Below are positions 8,649 through 16,809 of a stretch of 40,059 bases of DNA, one piece after another (the first letter of the stretch is position 1; the number at the start of each line of letters is the position of its first letter). Made by a program: the position numbers and the translations under genes. The stretch is taken from positions 1-40,059 of the forward strand of contig SVQN01000021.1 of NCBI GenBank assembly GCA_015065295.1, given 5' to 3'. Under the pieces are notes generated by a model. The model had not been told where the DNA came from and made no database searches. It was given only the letters and a program-made list of their open reading frames with translations. Source of the DNA: Oscillospiraceae bacterium. Lineage in GTDB: Bacteria > Bacillota > Clostridia > Oscillospirales > CAG-272.

Positions 8649-9692
8649 TCATATCAACGTAAAAATATCCTTGACCGCCACGACGACCATCAGGATCATC
8701 AGCATGACCATGCCCGCGAAATGGACATAGCCTTCGATTTCCGGTCGCACCGGCTTTCTCCGGAACAGTTCGATGATCTGGAACAGCAGACGTCCGCCGT
8801 CCAGTGCGGGAAGCGGAAGCAGGTTCATCACGCCGAGGTTCATGCTGATGACCACCGCCAGATAAATCAGATCGTCAAAGCCCGATTCCGCCGCTTCGCC
8901 GAGTGCTTTCGTCACGCCGACCGGCCCCGATACGCTTTCCACGCCGTACCGTCCGTTTACAAGGTCATACAGCGATTCCCAGATCATTTTGATCGTCGAG
9001 GTCGAACGGAATACCGCGTGCTTCAGAATCACCGCCGGGGTCTTCACCTCCGGAGTCACCTTGAAATCGACCGTCCCGTACCGGATCCCATGATCGACAA
9101 TTGTCGGGAAGATAACATCCTCCATCGTGATCCGTTCGCCGTTCCGGAGAACCGTCACATCCAGCGGCTCGATCCCGCGGCGCATGACTTCATACACCAA
9201 CTCGTTGGCAATGCGGACGCGGGTTCCTTCGATCTCGACAATTTTGTCGCCGACCTGGAATCCCGCCGCCTGCGTGTAGTTCGGCGTCCCGTCCTCATGC
9301 TGAACGAACGCGCCGATTTCCGTGGACGGAAGAATGTCCTGCGTCATCACCAGCAGGGACATCACGATCACACCGACGGCAAGATTCATGAACGCCCCCG
9401 CCGCCGTGACAATAATCCGCTGCCATACCGGCTTGCGGTGGAATGCGTTTTCGTCCTCCGACTCCTCGTCCTCGCCGACCATGCTGACAAATCCGCCGAT
9501 GGGCAGCGCACGGAGCGAGTACCGGATTCCCGTTTTTTGGGAACAATGCGAGAACAGCTTCGGCCCCATCCCGATCGCAAATTCGCGGATGCTGACGCCG
9601 AACGCACGCGCCGTCAGATAATGGCCGAGCTCATGAATGAAAATCAGAAACCCGAAAATAAAGAGGGCAATCACTATGGTTCCGAGATTCAT
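8649..9692 (-). CDS. rseP: Site-2 protease family intramembrane zinc metalloprotease (RIP)
   Basis: A membrane-embedded metalloprotease of the RseP/RasP (M50B) type; relatives cleave anti-sigma factors and signal-peptide remnants within the membrane. Length is 347 aa from the ATG at 9692. The first transmembrane helix carries HELGH (His20, Glu21, His24), a PDZ domain lies in the middle, and the C-terminal helix has LPALDGGR, whose Asp completes the zinc site. A frame extends upstream to 9818 but lies inside dxr. Another possible start is TTG at 9701, which has AAAGGTAG at better spacing. Its dxr-rseP-ispG-polC position matches Firmicutes gene order. dxr ends 13 nt upstream. Confidence 0.93.
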   Translation of the reverse strand: MNLGTIVIALFIFGFLIFIHELGHYLTARAFGVSIREFAIGMGPKLFSHCSQKTGIRYSLRALPIGGFVSMVGEDEESEDENAFHRKPVWQRIIVTAAGAFMNLAVGVIVMSLLVMTQDILPSTEIGAFVQHEDGTPNYTQAAGFQVGDKIVEIEGTRVRIANELVYEVMRRGIEPLDVTVLRNGERITMEDVIFPTIVDHGIRYGTVDFKVTPEVKTPAVILKHAVFRSTSTIKMIWESLYDLVNGRYGVESVSGPVGVTKALGEAAESGFDDLIYLAVVISMNLGVMNLLPLPALDGGRLLFQIIELFRRKPVRPEIEGYVHFAGMVMLMILMVVVAVKDIFTLI

Positions 9693-9705
9693 GGAATGCA
9701 AATCA

Positions 9706-10884
9706 CTACCTTTTGAGTAAATTTCCGCAGACGGCTCTTGCCTGCCGCGCGGCTTCGGAGATACTTTCCTCCGATATGGTATAGGATACCTCAACTGCCC
9801 CCAGCGTTTCAAGCACAAGGGATGAAATTTCTGTGAATCCTATTTTTTTTGACAAAAATGCCGCCACGGCTTCTTCGTCCGCCGCAATCAGGGACACCGG
9901 AGCCGTTCCGCCCGTCCGGATCGCCTGACGCGCAATGTCGAGCAGCGGGAACGCCTTCATATCCGGCGCAGCAAACGTCAGACTGCCCAGCGCGGCAAAA
10001 TCCAGCCCGGGCGACATTACCGGAGCGGTGTTCGGCGCGGTCGCGGCATAACGGATGCAGTCGCGCATATCGGGATGGCTCAGTTCGGCAAGTACGGTAT
10101 GATCAGTATATTCCACCATCGAGTGAATTATACTCTGCCGGTGCACAACCACGTCCACGCGATCCTCCGGCACGCCGAACAGACGCACCGCTTCGATGAT
10201 CTCGAACCCCTTGTTCATGAGCGTCGCCGAGTCGATCGTGATCTTCGGCCCCATTTTCCACGTCGGATGCGCGAGTGCTTCCTCCGGCGTGACATTCTTC
10301 AGTTCCTCCGCCGAACGTCCGAAAAAGGGACCGCCGGACGCGGTCAGCAGGATTCGGTTCAGATTTTCCGCCCCGTGACGACCTTCCAGACAGCGGAAAA
10401 CCGCGCTGTGTTCGCTGTCCACGGGAATCAGATCGCCGCCGGACGCGCGGATGCGGTCAAAAATCCGATCTCCCGCCGCGATGATCGCTTCCTTGTTCGC
10501 CATCGCCACGCGCTTTCCGGAATCCGCCGCCGCAAATGCCGCCGCCGTTCCTTCGAGACCGCCGATGGAATGGAAAATAATGTCGGAATCCGTCGTGCGT
10601 ACCGCGTCGAGCAGTTCGTCCGGCGAACAGAGGATTTCGGGCGCGTCGTTTCCGAGAAGTTTCCGCAGTTCCGCCGCCGTCGCTTCATCGGCAACCGAAA
10701 CGGTCTTCGGACGGAATTCCCGAATCTGCTCCGTCAGAAGGCGGACGTTTCGTCCGGCGGCAAGAAAGGTCACGTCCAGCCCGAGTTCGCGGATCACATC
10801 CAGCGTCTGCGTACCGACGGAACCGGTGGAACCGAGAACCATCGCGGTCTGTATGTTTCGTTTGTTTACAGTTAAATCAATCAT
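9706..10884 (-). CDS. dxr: 1-deoxy-D-xylulose-5-phosphate reductoisomerase
   Basis: Dxr isomerises and reduces DXP to MEP with NADPH, the committed step of the MEP pathway. The 392-aa length is normal. Seen: the nucleotide-binding GSTGSVGTQTL (res 18-28); the metal/substrate motif PVDSEHSA; the loop region SGGPFFG; and TWKMGPKITIDSATLMNKG, a family signature. The start ATG at 10884 has only a weak upstream GGA; the next Met is inside the Rossmann strand, so 10884 is kept. It lies 28 nt after cdsA and 13 nt before rseP, in one apparent operon. Confidence 0.96.
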   Translation of the reverse strand: MIDLTVNKRNIQTAMVLGSTGSVGTQTLDVIRELGLDVTFLAAGRNVRLLTEQIREFRPKTVSVADEATAAELRKLLGNDAPEILCSPDELLDAVRTTDSDIIFHSIGGLEGTAAAFAAADSGKRVAMANKEAIIAAGDRIFDRIRASGGDLIPVDSEHSAVFRCLEGRHGAENLNRILLTASGGPFFGRSAEELKNVTPEEALAHPTWKMGPKITIDSATLMNKGFEIIEAVRLFGVPEDRVDVVVHRQSIIHSMVEYTDHTVLAELSHPDMRDCIRYAATAPNTAPVMSPGLDFAALGSLTFAAPDMKAFPLLDIARQAIRTGGTAPVSLIAADEEAVAAFLSKKIGFTEISSLVLETLGAVEVSYTISEESISEAARQARAVCGNLLKR

Positions 10885-10912
10885 TTACAGTTTTACATCC
10901 AAAGTCAAATTT

Positions 10913-11737
10913 TTACAGCAGAATCCCCGAGAATGCGGGAATCTGCGAAAGAATGTAGAGAACCGGCGCGGTCAGCAGTACGCTGTCAAAGCGGTCGAGA
11001 ACGCCGCCGTGTCCGGGGAAGACCCAGCCGTAGTCCTTGATGCCGAACCGCCGCTTGATGACGGACGCGATCAGGTCGCCGATCTGTGAAATCACGGAAA
11101 CGATCATCCCCGCGATCATCATGACGATGTAATTCGGCGCAACGGAAGAATCGAAGAAATTCTTGATAATCAGTGCGTAGACAATGTAGGAAATTCCGGC
11201 GAAGATCACCCCGCCAATCGCCCCTTCCACGGTCTTCTTCGGAGAAACCTCCGGAATAAGCTTGTGCTTCCCGAACAGACGTCCGCAGATATAGGCAAAC
11301 GTATCACTGCTCCACGGGCCGACGAAGACAAGGAGATAGAAATACTTGCCGATATCCCGCAGAAAAACAATGGACGTGAAGGCAACGGTCACATAAAATA
11401 CCCCCGTAAATGCGGAGGACGCAATGGTGTAATCCAGCGTTCCGCGCGAGAAAACCGTCGCGGCAAACACCAGAATCATGTACACAATACAGACCGCGAA
11501 CACCAGCGGCAGCGGGTCTTCACTGATCCGTACAAGCTGCGGCAGAACGATCGCCAGAAGATACGACGGAACCGCGATCCAGACGTTTTTCCGCAGTCCC
11601 ACACAGCCGACCATTTCGTAAGCGGCTGCCAGTCCGAGAATCGACATTGCCAGCGGCAGCATGAACGTGTCGGAAAAATAAAGAAACGGGAAGAATACCG
11701 CAATCGCAACGATGGCGGTGATGGTACGTTTTAACAT
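10913..11737 (-). CDS. cdsA: Phosphatidate cytidylyltransferase (CDP-diacylglycerol synthase)
   Basis: CdsA makes CDP-diacylglycerol from phosphatidate and CTP at the membrane. The 274-aa protein is highly hydrophobic with about seven to eight membrane segments. The C-terminal signature region reads RFGIKDYGWVFPGHGGVLDR, close to the family's S-x-x-K-R-x-x-x-I-K-D...PGHGG-x-x-D-R pattern. GGAG lies at a good distance before the ATG at 11737. The gene is between uppS (24 nt) and dxr (28 nt), the conserved Firmicutes arrangement joining phospholipid and undecaprenyl synthesis. Confidence 0.95.
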   Translation of the reverse strand: MLKRTITAIVAIAVFFPFLYFSDTFMLPLAMSILGLAAAYEMVGCVGLRKNVWIAVPSYLLAIVLPQLVRISEDPLPLVFAVCIVYMILVFAATVFSRGTLDYTIASSAFTGVFYVTVAFTSIVFLRDIGKYFYLLVFVGPWSSDTFAYICGRLFGKHKLIPEVSPKKTVEGAIGGVIFAGISYIVYALIIKNFFDSSVAPNYIVMMIAGMIVSVISQIGDLIASVIKRRFGIKDYGWVFPGHGGVLDRFDSVLLTAPVLYILSQIPAFSGILL

Positions 11738-11761
11738 AACAAGTCTCCTTCGGAATGATCG

Positions 11762-12472
11762 TTATACTCCGCCCCACCGTCGTCCGCGCCCCGCAAAATC
11801 GCGTACGGCAAGATCAACGTCGGCGGTGGTGTAGTCGGGCCACATCTTCTGTGAGAAATGGAACTCGGAATACGTACTCTGCCATGTGAGGAAGTTGGAA
11901 ATCCGCTGTTCGTTCCCGGTACGGACAATCAGGTCCGGCTCCGGACATCCGGCGGTGTAAAGGTGCGAGGAGATGTCCTCCTCGGTGATGAACGCTTTTT
12001 TCTCGAGGATCAGACGATTGACCGCCTGTACAATTTCGGCACGGCCGCCGTAGTTCAGCGCAATGTTCAAACGGTACGGACGTCCTTCCGTCTCTTTTTC
12101 CAGTCCGGCGCACTTCTTTCCGATGTTCTCGCCGAGACCGTATGCGTCGCCGATGAACCGGAATTCGATATCCCGTTCGTCGCCGGCTTCCGCAATATAG
12201 TTGATGAGAAGGGTCATGATTGCTTCCACTTCCCTCTTCGGACGCTTGATGTTCTCCGTGGAGAACGCGTAAACCGTGCAGCATTCGATGCCGATCTTCT
12301 TGCAGTAGCGGACGATTGTCTTGAAGTTCGCCGCACCCGCACGGTGTCCGAACTCTCTGGGCTGTCCCTTCGCGGTCGCCCAGCGTCCGTTGCCGTCCAT
12401 AATGAACGCAATGTGACGCAGTCCGCTCTTCTTCACGACCTCCTCGATCGGAATCCCTGTTAAATCTACCAT
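11762..12472 (-). CDS. uppS: Isoprenyl transferase (undecaprenyl diphosphate synthase type)
   Basis: A cis-prenyltransferase that extends farnesyl-PP with isopentenyl-PP units to the C55 lipid carrier for cell wall synthesis. The 236-aa length is typical. Visible family motifs: IAFIMDGNGRWA (catalytic Asp and pyrophosphate-binding residues, ~res 22-33), FGHRAGA, YAFSTENIKRP, and near the C-terminus DLIVRTGNEQRISNF and a YSEFHFS-type segment. The ATG at 12472 has GAGAAG upstream. The upstream gap (12473-12809) is filled by an inverted pair of hairpin repeats that separates it from frr. Confidence 0.96.
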   Translation of the reverse strand: MVDLTGIPIEEVVKKSGLRHIAFIMDGNGRWATAKGQPREFGHRAGAANFKTIVRYCKKIGIECCTVYAFSTENIKRPKREVEAIMTLLINYIAEAGDERDIEFRFIGDAYGLGENIGKKCAGLEKETEGRPYRLNIALNYGGRAEIVQAVNRLILEKKAFITEEDISSHLYTAGCPEPDLIVRTGNEQRISNFLTWQSTYSEFHFSQKMWPDYTTADVDLAVRDFAGRGRRWGGV

Positions 12473-12575
12473 AATCTTCTCATTTCTATGTCAATATTTT
12501 TAGGAAAAACCGTTTACAAGAAGTACGCCCAGAGATCACTTCCCCGGGCGCAGATATTTCTTTTGAGATTTTCCC

Positions 12576-12797
12576 GGGGAAACTTTTTTGAAAAAAAGGT
12601 TTCCCCGAACCCCTTCCAAAAACTTTATGCAAAAAGATATAACAAAGATAGTGCAAATTGCCAGCAAATAAAATTTTGTACACTGTGCTTACATATTGGT
12701 ACGCTCAATCTGCACTGAACTTTGCCTTTTATATTTGTCTTAAAGTTTTTGAGGATGGGGTTTGGGGAAGGAACTTTTTCCAAAAAGTTCCTTCCCC
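12576..12797. repeat. Inverted pair of hairpin repeats between frr and uppS
   Basis: Left hairpin 12576-12606 (GGGGAAAC.../...GGTTTCCCC) is followed by GAACCCCTTCCAAAAACTTT. The right part, AAAGTTTTTGAGGATGGGGT, leads into a hairpin at 12764-12797 (GGGGAAGGAAC.../...GTTCCTTCCCC). The two halves point inward at each other around a 110-bp A/T-rich spacer that holds CAAAGATAGTGCAAATT (12643-12659). The right hairpin ends 12 nt past the frr stop. The 337-bp gap shows no gene. Confidence 0.78.
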
Positions 12798-12809
12798 AAG
12801 AACCTCCCC

Positions 12810-13364
12810 TCAGATAGACATAATTTCCTTTTCCTTGGCAGCGGTGAGGGTGTCGATTTCCTTGATGAACTTGTCGGTCATGTCCTGAATGGTCTTGTCG
12901 GACTGCTTCTGTTCGTCTTCGGTCATTTCGCTGTTCTTCTTCATCGCCTTGCTCTTGTCGTTTGCTTCGCGGCGGATGTTGCGGATCGCAACCTTTGCTT
13001 CTTCCGCGTACTTTACAAGAGACTTCTTGATTTCCTTACGGCGTTCTTCGGTGAGCTGCGGGAATACGAGGCGGATGATCTTACCGTCGTTCTGCGGATT
13101 GATGCCGATGTCGGACGCGAGGATCGCCTTTTCGATGTTCTTGAGGGTAGAAGCATCCCACGGCTGGATGGTCAGGGTCTTGGGGTCAGCAACCTTGACT
13201 TCTGCCATCTGGGTGATCGCGGTGGGAGAGCCGTAGTAGTCTACGGTGATCTTGGATACTACAGCGGTGTTTGCACGGCCTGCGCGGATAACCGAAAGAG
13301 ATTCTTCGTAAACCTCAATCGACTTTTTCATTTTTCTTTCGTATTCTTTGGTATCGAGCTTCAT
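12810..13364 (-). CDS. frr: Ribosome recycling factor
   Basis: RRF splits post-termination ribosomes together with EF-G. The 184-aa length is exactly the family's. The sequence is collinear with RRF: the N-terminal helix with SLSVIRAGRANTAVV, the domain II beta region, then the long C-terminal helices rich in Lys/Glu. AAAGGAGAA precedes the ATG at 13364 at good spacing. It follows pyrH by 57 nt; the pair pyrH-frr is conserved. The repeat pair just beyond its stop codon may end or weaken read-through into uppS. Confidence 0.97.
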   Translation of the reverse strand: MKLDTKEYERKMKKSIEVYEESLSVIRAGRANTAVVSKITVDYYGSPTAITQMAEVKVADPKTLTIQPWDASTLKNIEKAILASDIGINPQNDGKIIRLVFPQLTEERRKEIKKSLVKYAEEAKVAIRNIRREANDKSKAMKKNSEMTEDEQKQSDKTIQDMTDKFIKEIDTLTAAKEKEIMSI

Positions 13365-13421
13365 GGTGTGTTCTCCTTTATGGTTCGTGATTTATTTGAA
13401 TTTAATGGATTTCAGAGCAAA

Positions 13422-14174
13422 TCAATACAGTTCCGCAGCCGTTGCGCGGTCACTGGAAACAAACGTGCCGATTTCTTCCCCGTTCACTACCTTCAGAATG
13501 TTGTCCGGAGAAGACAGAGCGAAGACGTACATATCAATCTTCTGCTGTTCCGCCAGCGCAGACGCCGCAACGTCGGTCGCGTGGAGGTCGTCCTTCAGAC
13601 ACTTGTCGTAGGAAATGGTCTTGTACTTCTTGGCAATTCCCTTATTTTCGGGCTTGTTCGGGTCGCAGGTGTAGATGCCGTCGATGTTCTTCGCCATGAG
13701 AATGACATCCGCGTCGATTTCCGCCGCACGGACAACCGCGGTCGTGTCGGTGCTGACAAACGGAATACCGGTGCCCGCGCCGAAGATCACAACAGTGCCT
13801 TCCTTGAGGTGAGCGACTGCCTTGCTGAAGTCATACGCTTCCGCAAAGCCGTTCATCGTGATGGGGGTCATGACGGTCGCCTTGCAGTCCTTCTTTTCGA
13901 TGGCGTCTTCCAGACGGAGGCAGTTAATCATGGTCGCCAGCATTCCCATGTGGTCCGCACGCGCACGGGTGACACCCTTGCCGAGCGCACCGCGCCAGAT
14001 GTTGCCCGCACCGATGACGATGCCGACCTGCACACCGTCGTCCACCATCTTCTTGATGACGTCGGTGATTTTATCAATAATTTCACAGTCGAAGATTTCC
14101 TCGGTTTCGCCGTTCGCGCCTTTTTTGGCGATGGCTTCGCCGGAAAGTTTCAGAAGCACTCTTTTGAATCTCAT
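13422..14174 (-). CDS. pyrH: UMP kinase
   Basis: Bacterial-type UMP kinase of the amino-acid-kinase fold, making UDP for nucleotide and wall precursor synthesis. The 250-aa length is slightly above the usual ~240. Motifs: LLKLSGEAI (res 7-15), VIGAGNIWRG in the nucleotide-binding loop, FGAGTGIPFVSTDTTAVVRA, and the ILMAKNIDGIYTCDP segment. GGAGG sits before the ATG at 14174. A consensus-like promoter (TTTACA-17-TAAAAT) and the rpsB-tsf terminator lie immediately upstream, so pyrH-frr can be transcribed on its own. Confidence 0.97.
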   Translation of the reverse strand: MRFKRVLLKLSGEAIAKKGANGETEEIFDCEIIDKITDVIKKMVDDGVQVGIVIGAGNIWRGALGKGVTRARADHMGMLATMINCLRLEDAIEKKDCKATVMTPITMNGFAEAYDFSKAVAHLKEGTVVIFGAGTGIPFVSTDTTAVVRAAEIDADVILMAKNIDGIYTCDPNKPENKGIAKKYKTISYDKCLKDDLHATDVAASALAEQQKIDMYVFALSSPDNILKVVNGEEIGTFVSSDRATAAELY

Positions 14175-14215
14175 GTCTGTCTTCCTCCGAAATGTACTTA
14201 TATTTTATCTATAAT

Positions 14216-14244
14216 ATTTTACAATATCCGGCGGGATTTGTAAA
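14216..14244 (-). promoter_or_regulatory. Sigma-A-type promoter for pyrH
   Basis: On the minus strand TTTACA (14239-14244) and TAAAAT (14216-14221) are separated by exactly 17 bp, about 40 nt before the pyrH start and just beyond the tsf terminator. Confidence 0.6.
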
Positions 14245-14261
14245 GACCTATTTTGTAAACT

Positions 14262-14298
14262 AATAAAAAATCCCGTCATATTTCAGACGGGATTTTCT
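14262..14298 (-). terminator. Rho-independent terminator of rpsB-tsf
   Basis: The stem AAATCCCGTC (14268-14277) pairs with GACGGGATTT (14286-14295) around an 8-nt loop. On the minus strand it runs into a T-tract. It lies about 70 nt past the tsf stop. Confidence 0.8.
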
Positions 14299-14368
14299 CA
14301 TATCGCGGTACGATAAGGTTACGTGAGTATCGTATTGGATATTTTTAATTAAAATGTGGGGGTAAGAC

Positions 14369-15301
14369 TTACGCCTTGCCGGTGAGCTTTGCGATTTCTT
14401 CTGCGAAATCGTCTTCTCTCTTTTCGAGACCTTCGCCCTTTTCGTAGAGAACGAAGCTGTCGATCTTGATGGAGCCGCCGAGTTCCTTCGCGGTAGCTGC
14501 AACGTACTTGCCGATGGTCAGGCTGTCGTCCTTAACGTAAAGCTGGTCAACAAGGCATGCTCTTTCGTAGAACTTGCCGATACGGCCTTCTACCATCTTT
14601 GCGATGATCTGTTCGGGCTTGTTTGCGTTCTTTTCATCGTTCTTGATCTGAGCCATAAGGATTTCCTTTTCTTCAGCGAGAACGGATGCGGGAACGTCTT
14701 CTCTGTTTACATAGGTCGGAGGAGTACCTGCTGCGATCTGGAGGCAGATGTTCTTTGCGAATTCAGCGAATTCAGCCTTTGCTGCAACTGCTTCGTCAAC
14801 GTCGAACTTAACGATAACGCCAGCCATGCCGCCGCCGTGGATGTAGGTGGAGGTGATGCCGTCAACGAGAACGAAACGGCGGATGTTCATGTTTTCACCG
14901 ATGGTGAAGATCATGTCCTTGAGCTTTGCTTCAACGGTTTCGAAGTCTGCGTCGTAAGGAAGAGCCTTGAGTTCTTCAACGGTTGCGGGCTTCTTGTCAA
15001 CGAGAACCTTGAGGATGCCCTTAACGAATGCCTTGAAGGTATCGTTCTTTGCAACGAAGTCGGTTTCTGCGTTAACTTCGATCATAGCGGAGGTAGTGCC
15101 TTCGGTGTAGATATCAACAACGCCTTCAGCTGCGATTCTGCCGGCCTTCTTGTCAGCCTTGCCGAGACCCTTTTCACGGAGAACCTTGATAGCTTCGTCG
15201 AAGTTACCGTCGGTTTCAACGAGTGCCTTCTTGCATTCCATCATGCCGGCACCGGTCTTAGCTCTGAGTTCATTTACCATCTTAGCGGTGATTGCTGCCA
15301 T
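14369..15301 (-). CDS. tsf: Translation elongation factor Ts
   Basis: EF-Ts is the nucleotide-exchange factor for EF-Tu. The 310-aa length is in range. The N-terminal UBA-like domain reads VNELRAKTGAGMMECKKAL, the family signature; the TDFVAKN segment (~res 80-86) follows and the C-terminal core is complete. GGAG precedes the ATG at 15301. It is 55 nt behind rpsB and shares its promoter; the operon ends at the hairpin at 14262-14298. Codon use on this and rpsB is more biased than the neighbours, as expected for highly expressed genes. Confidence 0.97.
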   Translation of the reverse strand: MAAITAKMVNELRAKTGAGMMECKKALVETDGNFDEAIKVLREKGLGKADKKAGRIAAEGVVDIYTEGTTSAMIEVNAETDFVAKNDTFKAFVKGILKVLVDKKPATVEELKALPYDADFETVEAKLKDMIFTIGENMNIRRFVLVDGITSTYIHGGGMAGVIVKFDVDEAVAAKAEFAEFAKNICLQIAAGTPPTYVNREDVPASVLAEEKEILMAQIKNDEKNANKPEQIIAKMVEGRIGKFYERACLVDQLYVKDDSLTIGKYVAATAKELGGSIKIDSFVLYEKGEGLEKREDDFAEEIAKLTGKA

Positions 15302-15356
15302 AATATGAATCTCCTTATCTTATTACTAAAATCTATATCCTGTGGAAAAGTGCAGA

Positions 15357-16100
15357 TTATTCAGCGTCTTCTTCAGCTTCTGCAGCGGTGATTTCTGCTT
15401 CAGCTTCTGCGAGCTGTTCGCCCTGCTTGCCTTCGATAACAGCGTCAGCGATTACGGAGGTGATGAGGCGGATACCGCGGATTGCGTCGTCGTTGCCGGG
15501 GATTACATAGTCAGCGTCGTCGGGGTCGCAGTTGGTGTCAACGATTGCAACAACCGGAATACCGAGCTTCTTGCATTCGAGAACTGCGTTGTGTTCCTTG
15601 CGGGGGTCAACAATGAACACAGCGGCCGGGAGACCCTTCATGTTCTTGATACCGCCGAGGTTCTTGTTGAGGTTGTCCATTTCCTTAACGAGAGCAGCGA
15701 CTTCCTTCTTGGGGAGCATATCGAACACGCCGTCTTCCTTCATCTTTTCGAGGGAACGGAGTCTTTCGATGGAGGTACGGATGGTACGGTAGTTGGTGAG
15801 CATACCGCCGAGCCAACGGATGTTTACATAGTACATGCCGCAGCGTTCTGCTTCTTCGTGAATGGTGTCAGCAGCCTGCTTCTTGGTACCGACGAAGAGG
15901 ATGTTGCCGCCTTCTTCAACGGTCTGACGAACGAACATATAAGCTTCTTCGAACTTCTTGATGGTCTTCTGAAGGTCGATGATGTATACGCCGTTTCTTT
16001 CGGTGAAGATGTATTCTGCCATCTTCGGGTTCCAGCGTCTGGTGTGGTGACCAAAGTGTACGCCTGCTTCGAGAAGCTGCTTAATAGAAACGATAGACAT
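15357..16100 (-). CDS. rpsB: 30S ribosomal protein S2
   Basis: S2 binds the back of the 30S subunit and helps recruit S1-like factors. The chosen start, ATG 16100 (247 aa), has GGAGG at ideal spacing and begins [18 protein letters not shown], the conserved S2 N-terminus. The longer open frame up to 16244 runs through the untranslated leader and is rejected. Signatures: [38 protein letters not shown], and the C-terminal [10 protein letters not shown]. An acidic Glu/Ala-rich tail ends the protein. tsf follows after 55 nt. Confidence 0.97.
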   Translation of the reverse strand: MSIVSIKQLLEAGVHFGHHTRRWNPKMAEYIFTERNGVYIIDLQKTIKKFEEAYMFVRQTVEEGGNILFVGTKKQAADTIHEEAERCGMYYVNIRWLGGMLTNYRTIRTSIERLRSLEKMKEDGVFDMLPKKEVAALVKEMDNLNKNLGGIKNMKGLPAAVFIVDPRKEHNAVLECKKLGIPVVAIVDTNCDPDDADYVIPGNDDAIRGIRLITSVIADAVIEGKQGEQLAEAEAEITAAEAEEDAE

Positions 16101-16308
16101 AGAAATGTCCTCCTTCGGTTTTTTCCACCATGCCGCTCTTCGTCCTGCCGCCGTGTATTTTCGCGGAACTTTGTCAGGAGAGCCATCGGCTTGTCCTTTG
16201 CCGCGCCATGACCCGCAACTTTCTCTTGCGGGCGTATTTGGCACCGGGCAGTCACTTCTTCCGGCATGTGTGTTCTGTCGTGTGCCTGAGTCTGCTCAAT
16301 TCACACGC
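16101..16308 (-). promoter_or_regulatory. Long structured 5' leader of rpsB
   Basis: About 200 nt separate the predicted transcription start from the rpsB ATG. The leader holds a stable hairpin, CCCGCAA / TTGCGGG with an 8-nt loop region (plus-strand 16212-16232), flanked by GGTGCC and GGCGC segments that could pair around it, and several smaller inverted repeats. A long leader before rpsB suggests autogenous control by S2, as known for ribosomal protein leaders in other bacteria. I do not recognise it as a named leader family. Confidence 0.45.
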
Positions 16309-16314
16309 CTGATT

Positions 16315-16343
16315 ATTATATCATACAGCCGTACAAATAGCAA
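16315..16343 (-). promoter_or_regulatory. Sigma-A promoter of rpsB-tsf
   Basis: Minus-strand TTGCTA (16338-16343), 17-bp spacer, perfect TATAAT (16315-16320). It lies about 215 nt upstream of the rpsB ATG, defining a long leader. Confidence 0.75.
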
Positions 16344-16384
16344 TAGCGCATCCGGTTATTCACACAAAATTTACAATTTCACTT

Positions 16385-16699
16385 TTATCCGAACAGCCAA
16401 CTGCCCTTTTTCCGTTTTCCGTGCATTTCCGGCTTCCCGTCGCACGGTTCGCAGTGACAGGATTCCGGAAGCTGAACCAATACGGTATCCTCACCGATGC
16501 ACACGATGTCCTCCCACGCGATGCGGAGTGCGTTTTTGCAGCAGAACAGTCCGAACATCATCGGCTGACCGGTCACATACACCGCGCAGATTTTCCCGCA
16601 GTCCCCGTCGATCTGATAATCGCAGATATACCCGAGACGGCGTCCGCCGCAGGTGTTGATGACGTCCTTTTCGCGCAGGTCCGAAGCGTTGATGAGCAT
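16385..16699 (-). CDS. YlmC/YmxH family PRC-barrel sporulation-associated protein
   Basis: A 104-aa protein with a PRC-barrel-like N-terminal half (INASDLREKDVINTCGGRRL, a typical YlmC/YmxH opening) followed by a Cys-rich, basic tail (ESCHCEPCDG). Members are common in endospore formers and their role is not well defined. The ATG at 16699 has GGAGG upstream. It is not closely coupled to a neighbour: rpsB's promoter lies downstream and a terminator (16758-16797) upstream. The family call rests on the N-terminal pattern and length. Confidence 0.75.
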   Translation of the reverse strand: MLINASDLREKDVINTCGGRRLGYICDYQIDGDCGKICAVYVTGQPMMFGLFCCKNALRIAWEDIVCIGEDTVLVQLPESCHCEPCDGKPEMHGKRKKGSWLFG

Positions 16700-16757
16700 A
16701 AAATTCCTCCGTTTATACCGAAATCTACCTTATATATATGCGCGCTTCCCTCCAAGT

Positions 16758-16797
16758 ATGAAAAAGGTCCGCCCTCTCCGGACAGACCTTTTTCATA
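16758..16797 (-). terminator. Rho-independent terminator after the 16810-18039 gene
   Basis: GAAAAAGGTC (16758-16767) pairs with GACCTTTTTC around a GC-rich loop, giving T-tracts on both strands. It lies 13 nt past the stop of the glycosidase-like gene. Confidence 0.75.
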
Positions 16798-16809
16798 TTC
16801 GTTTTCTTC

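Noticed and set aside
16101-16244. 48-residue extension of S2
   Set aside because: It lies in the leader; the S2 N-terminus with GGAGG is at 16100.
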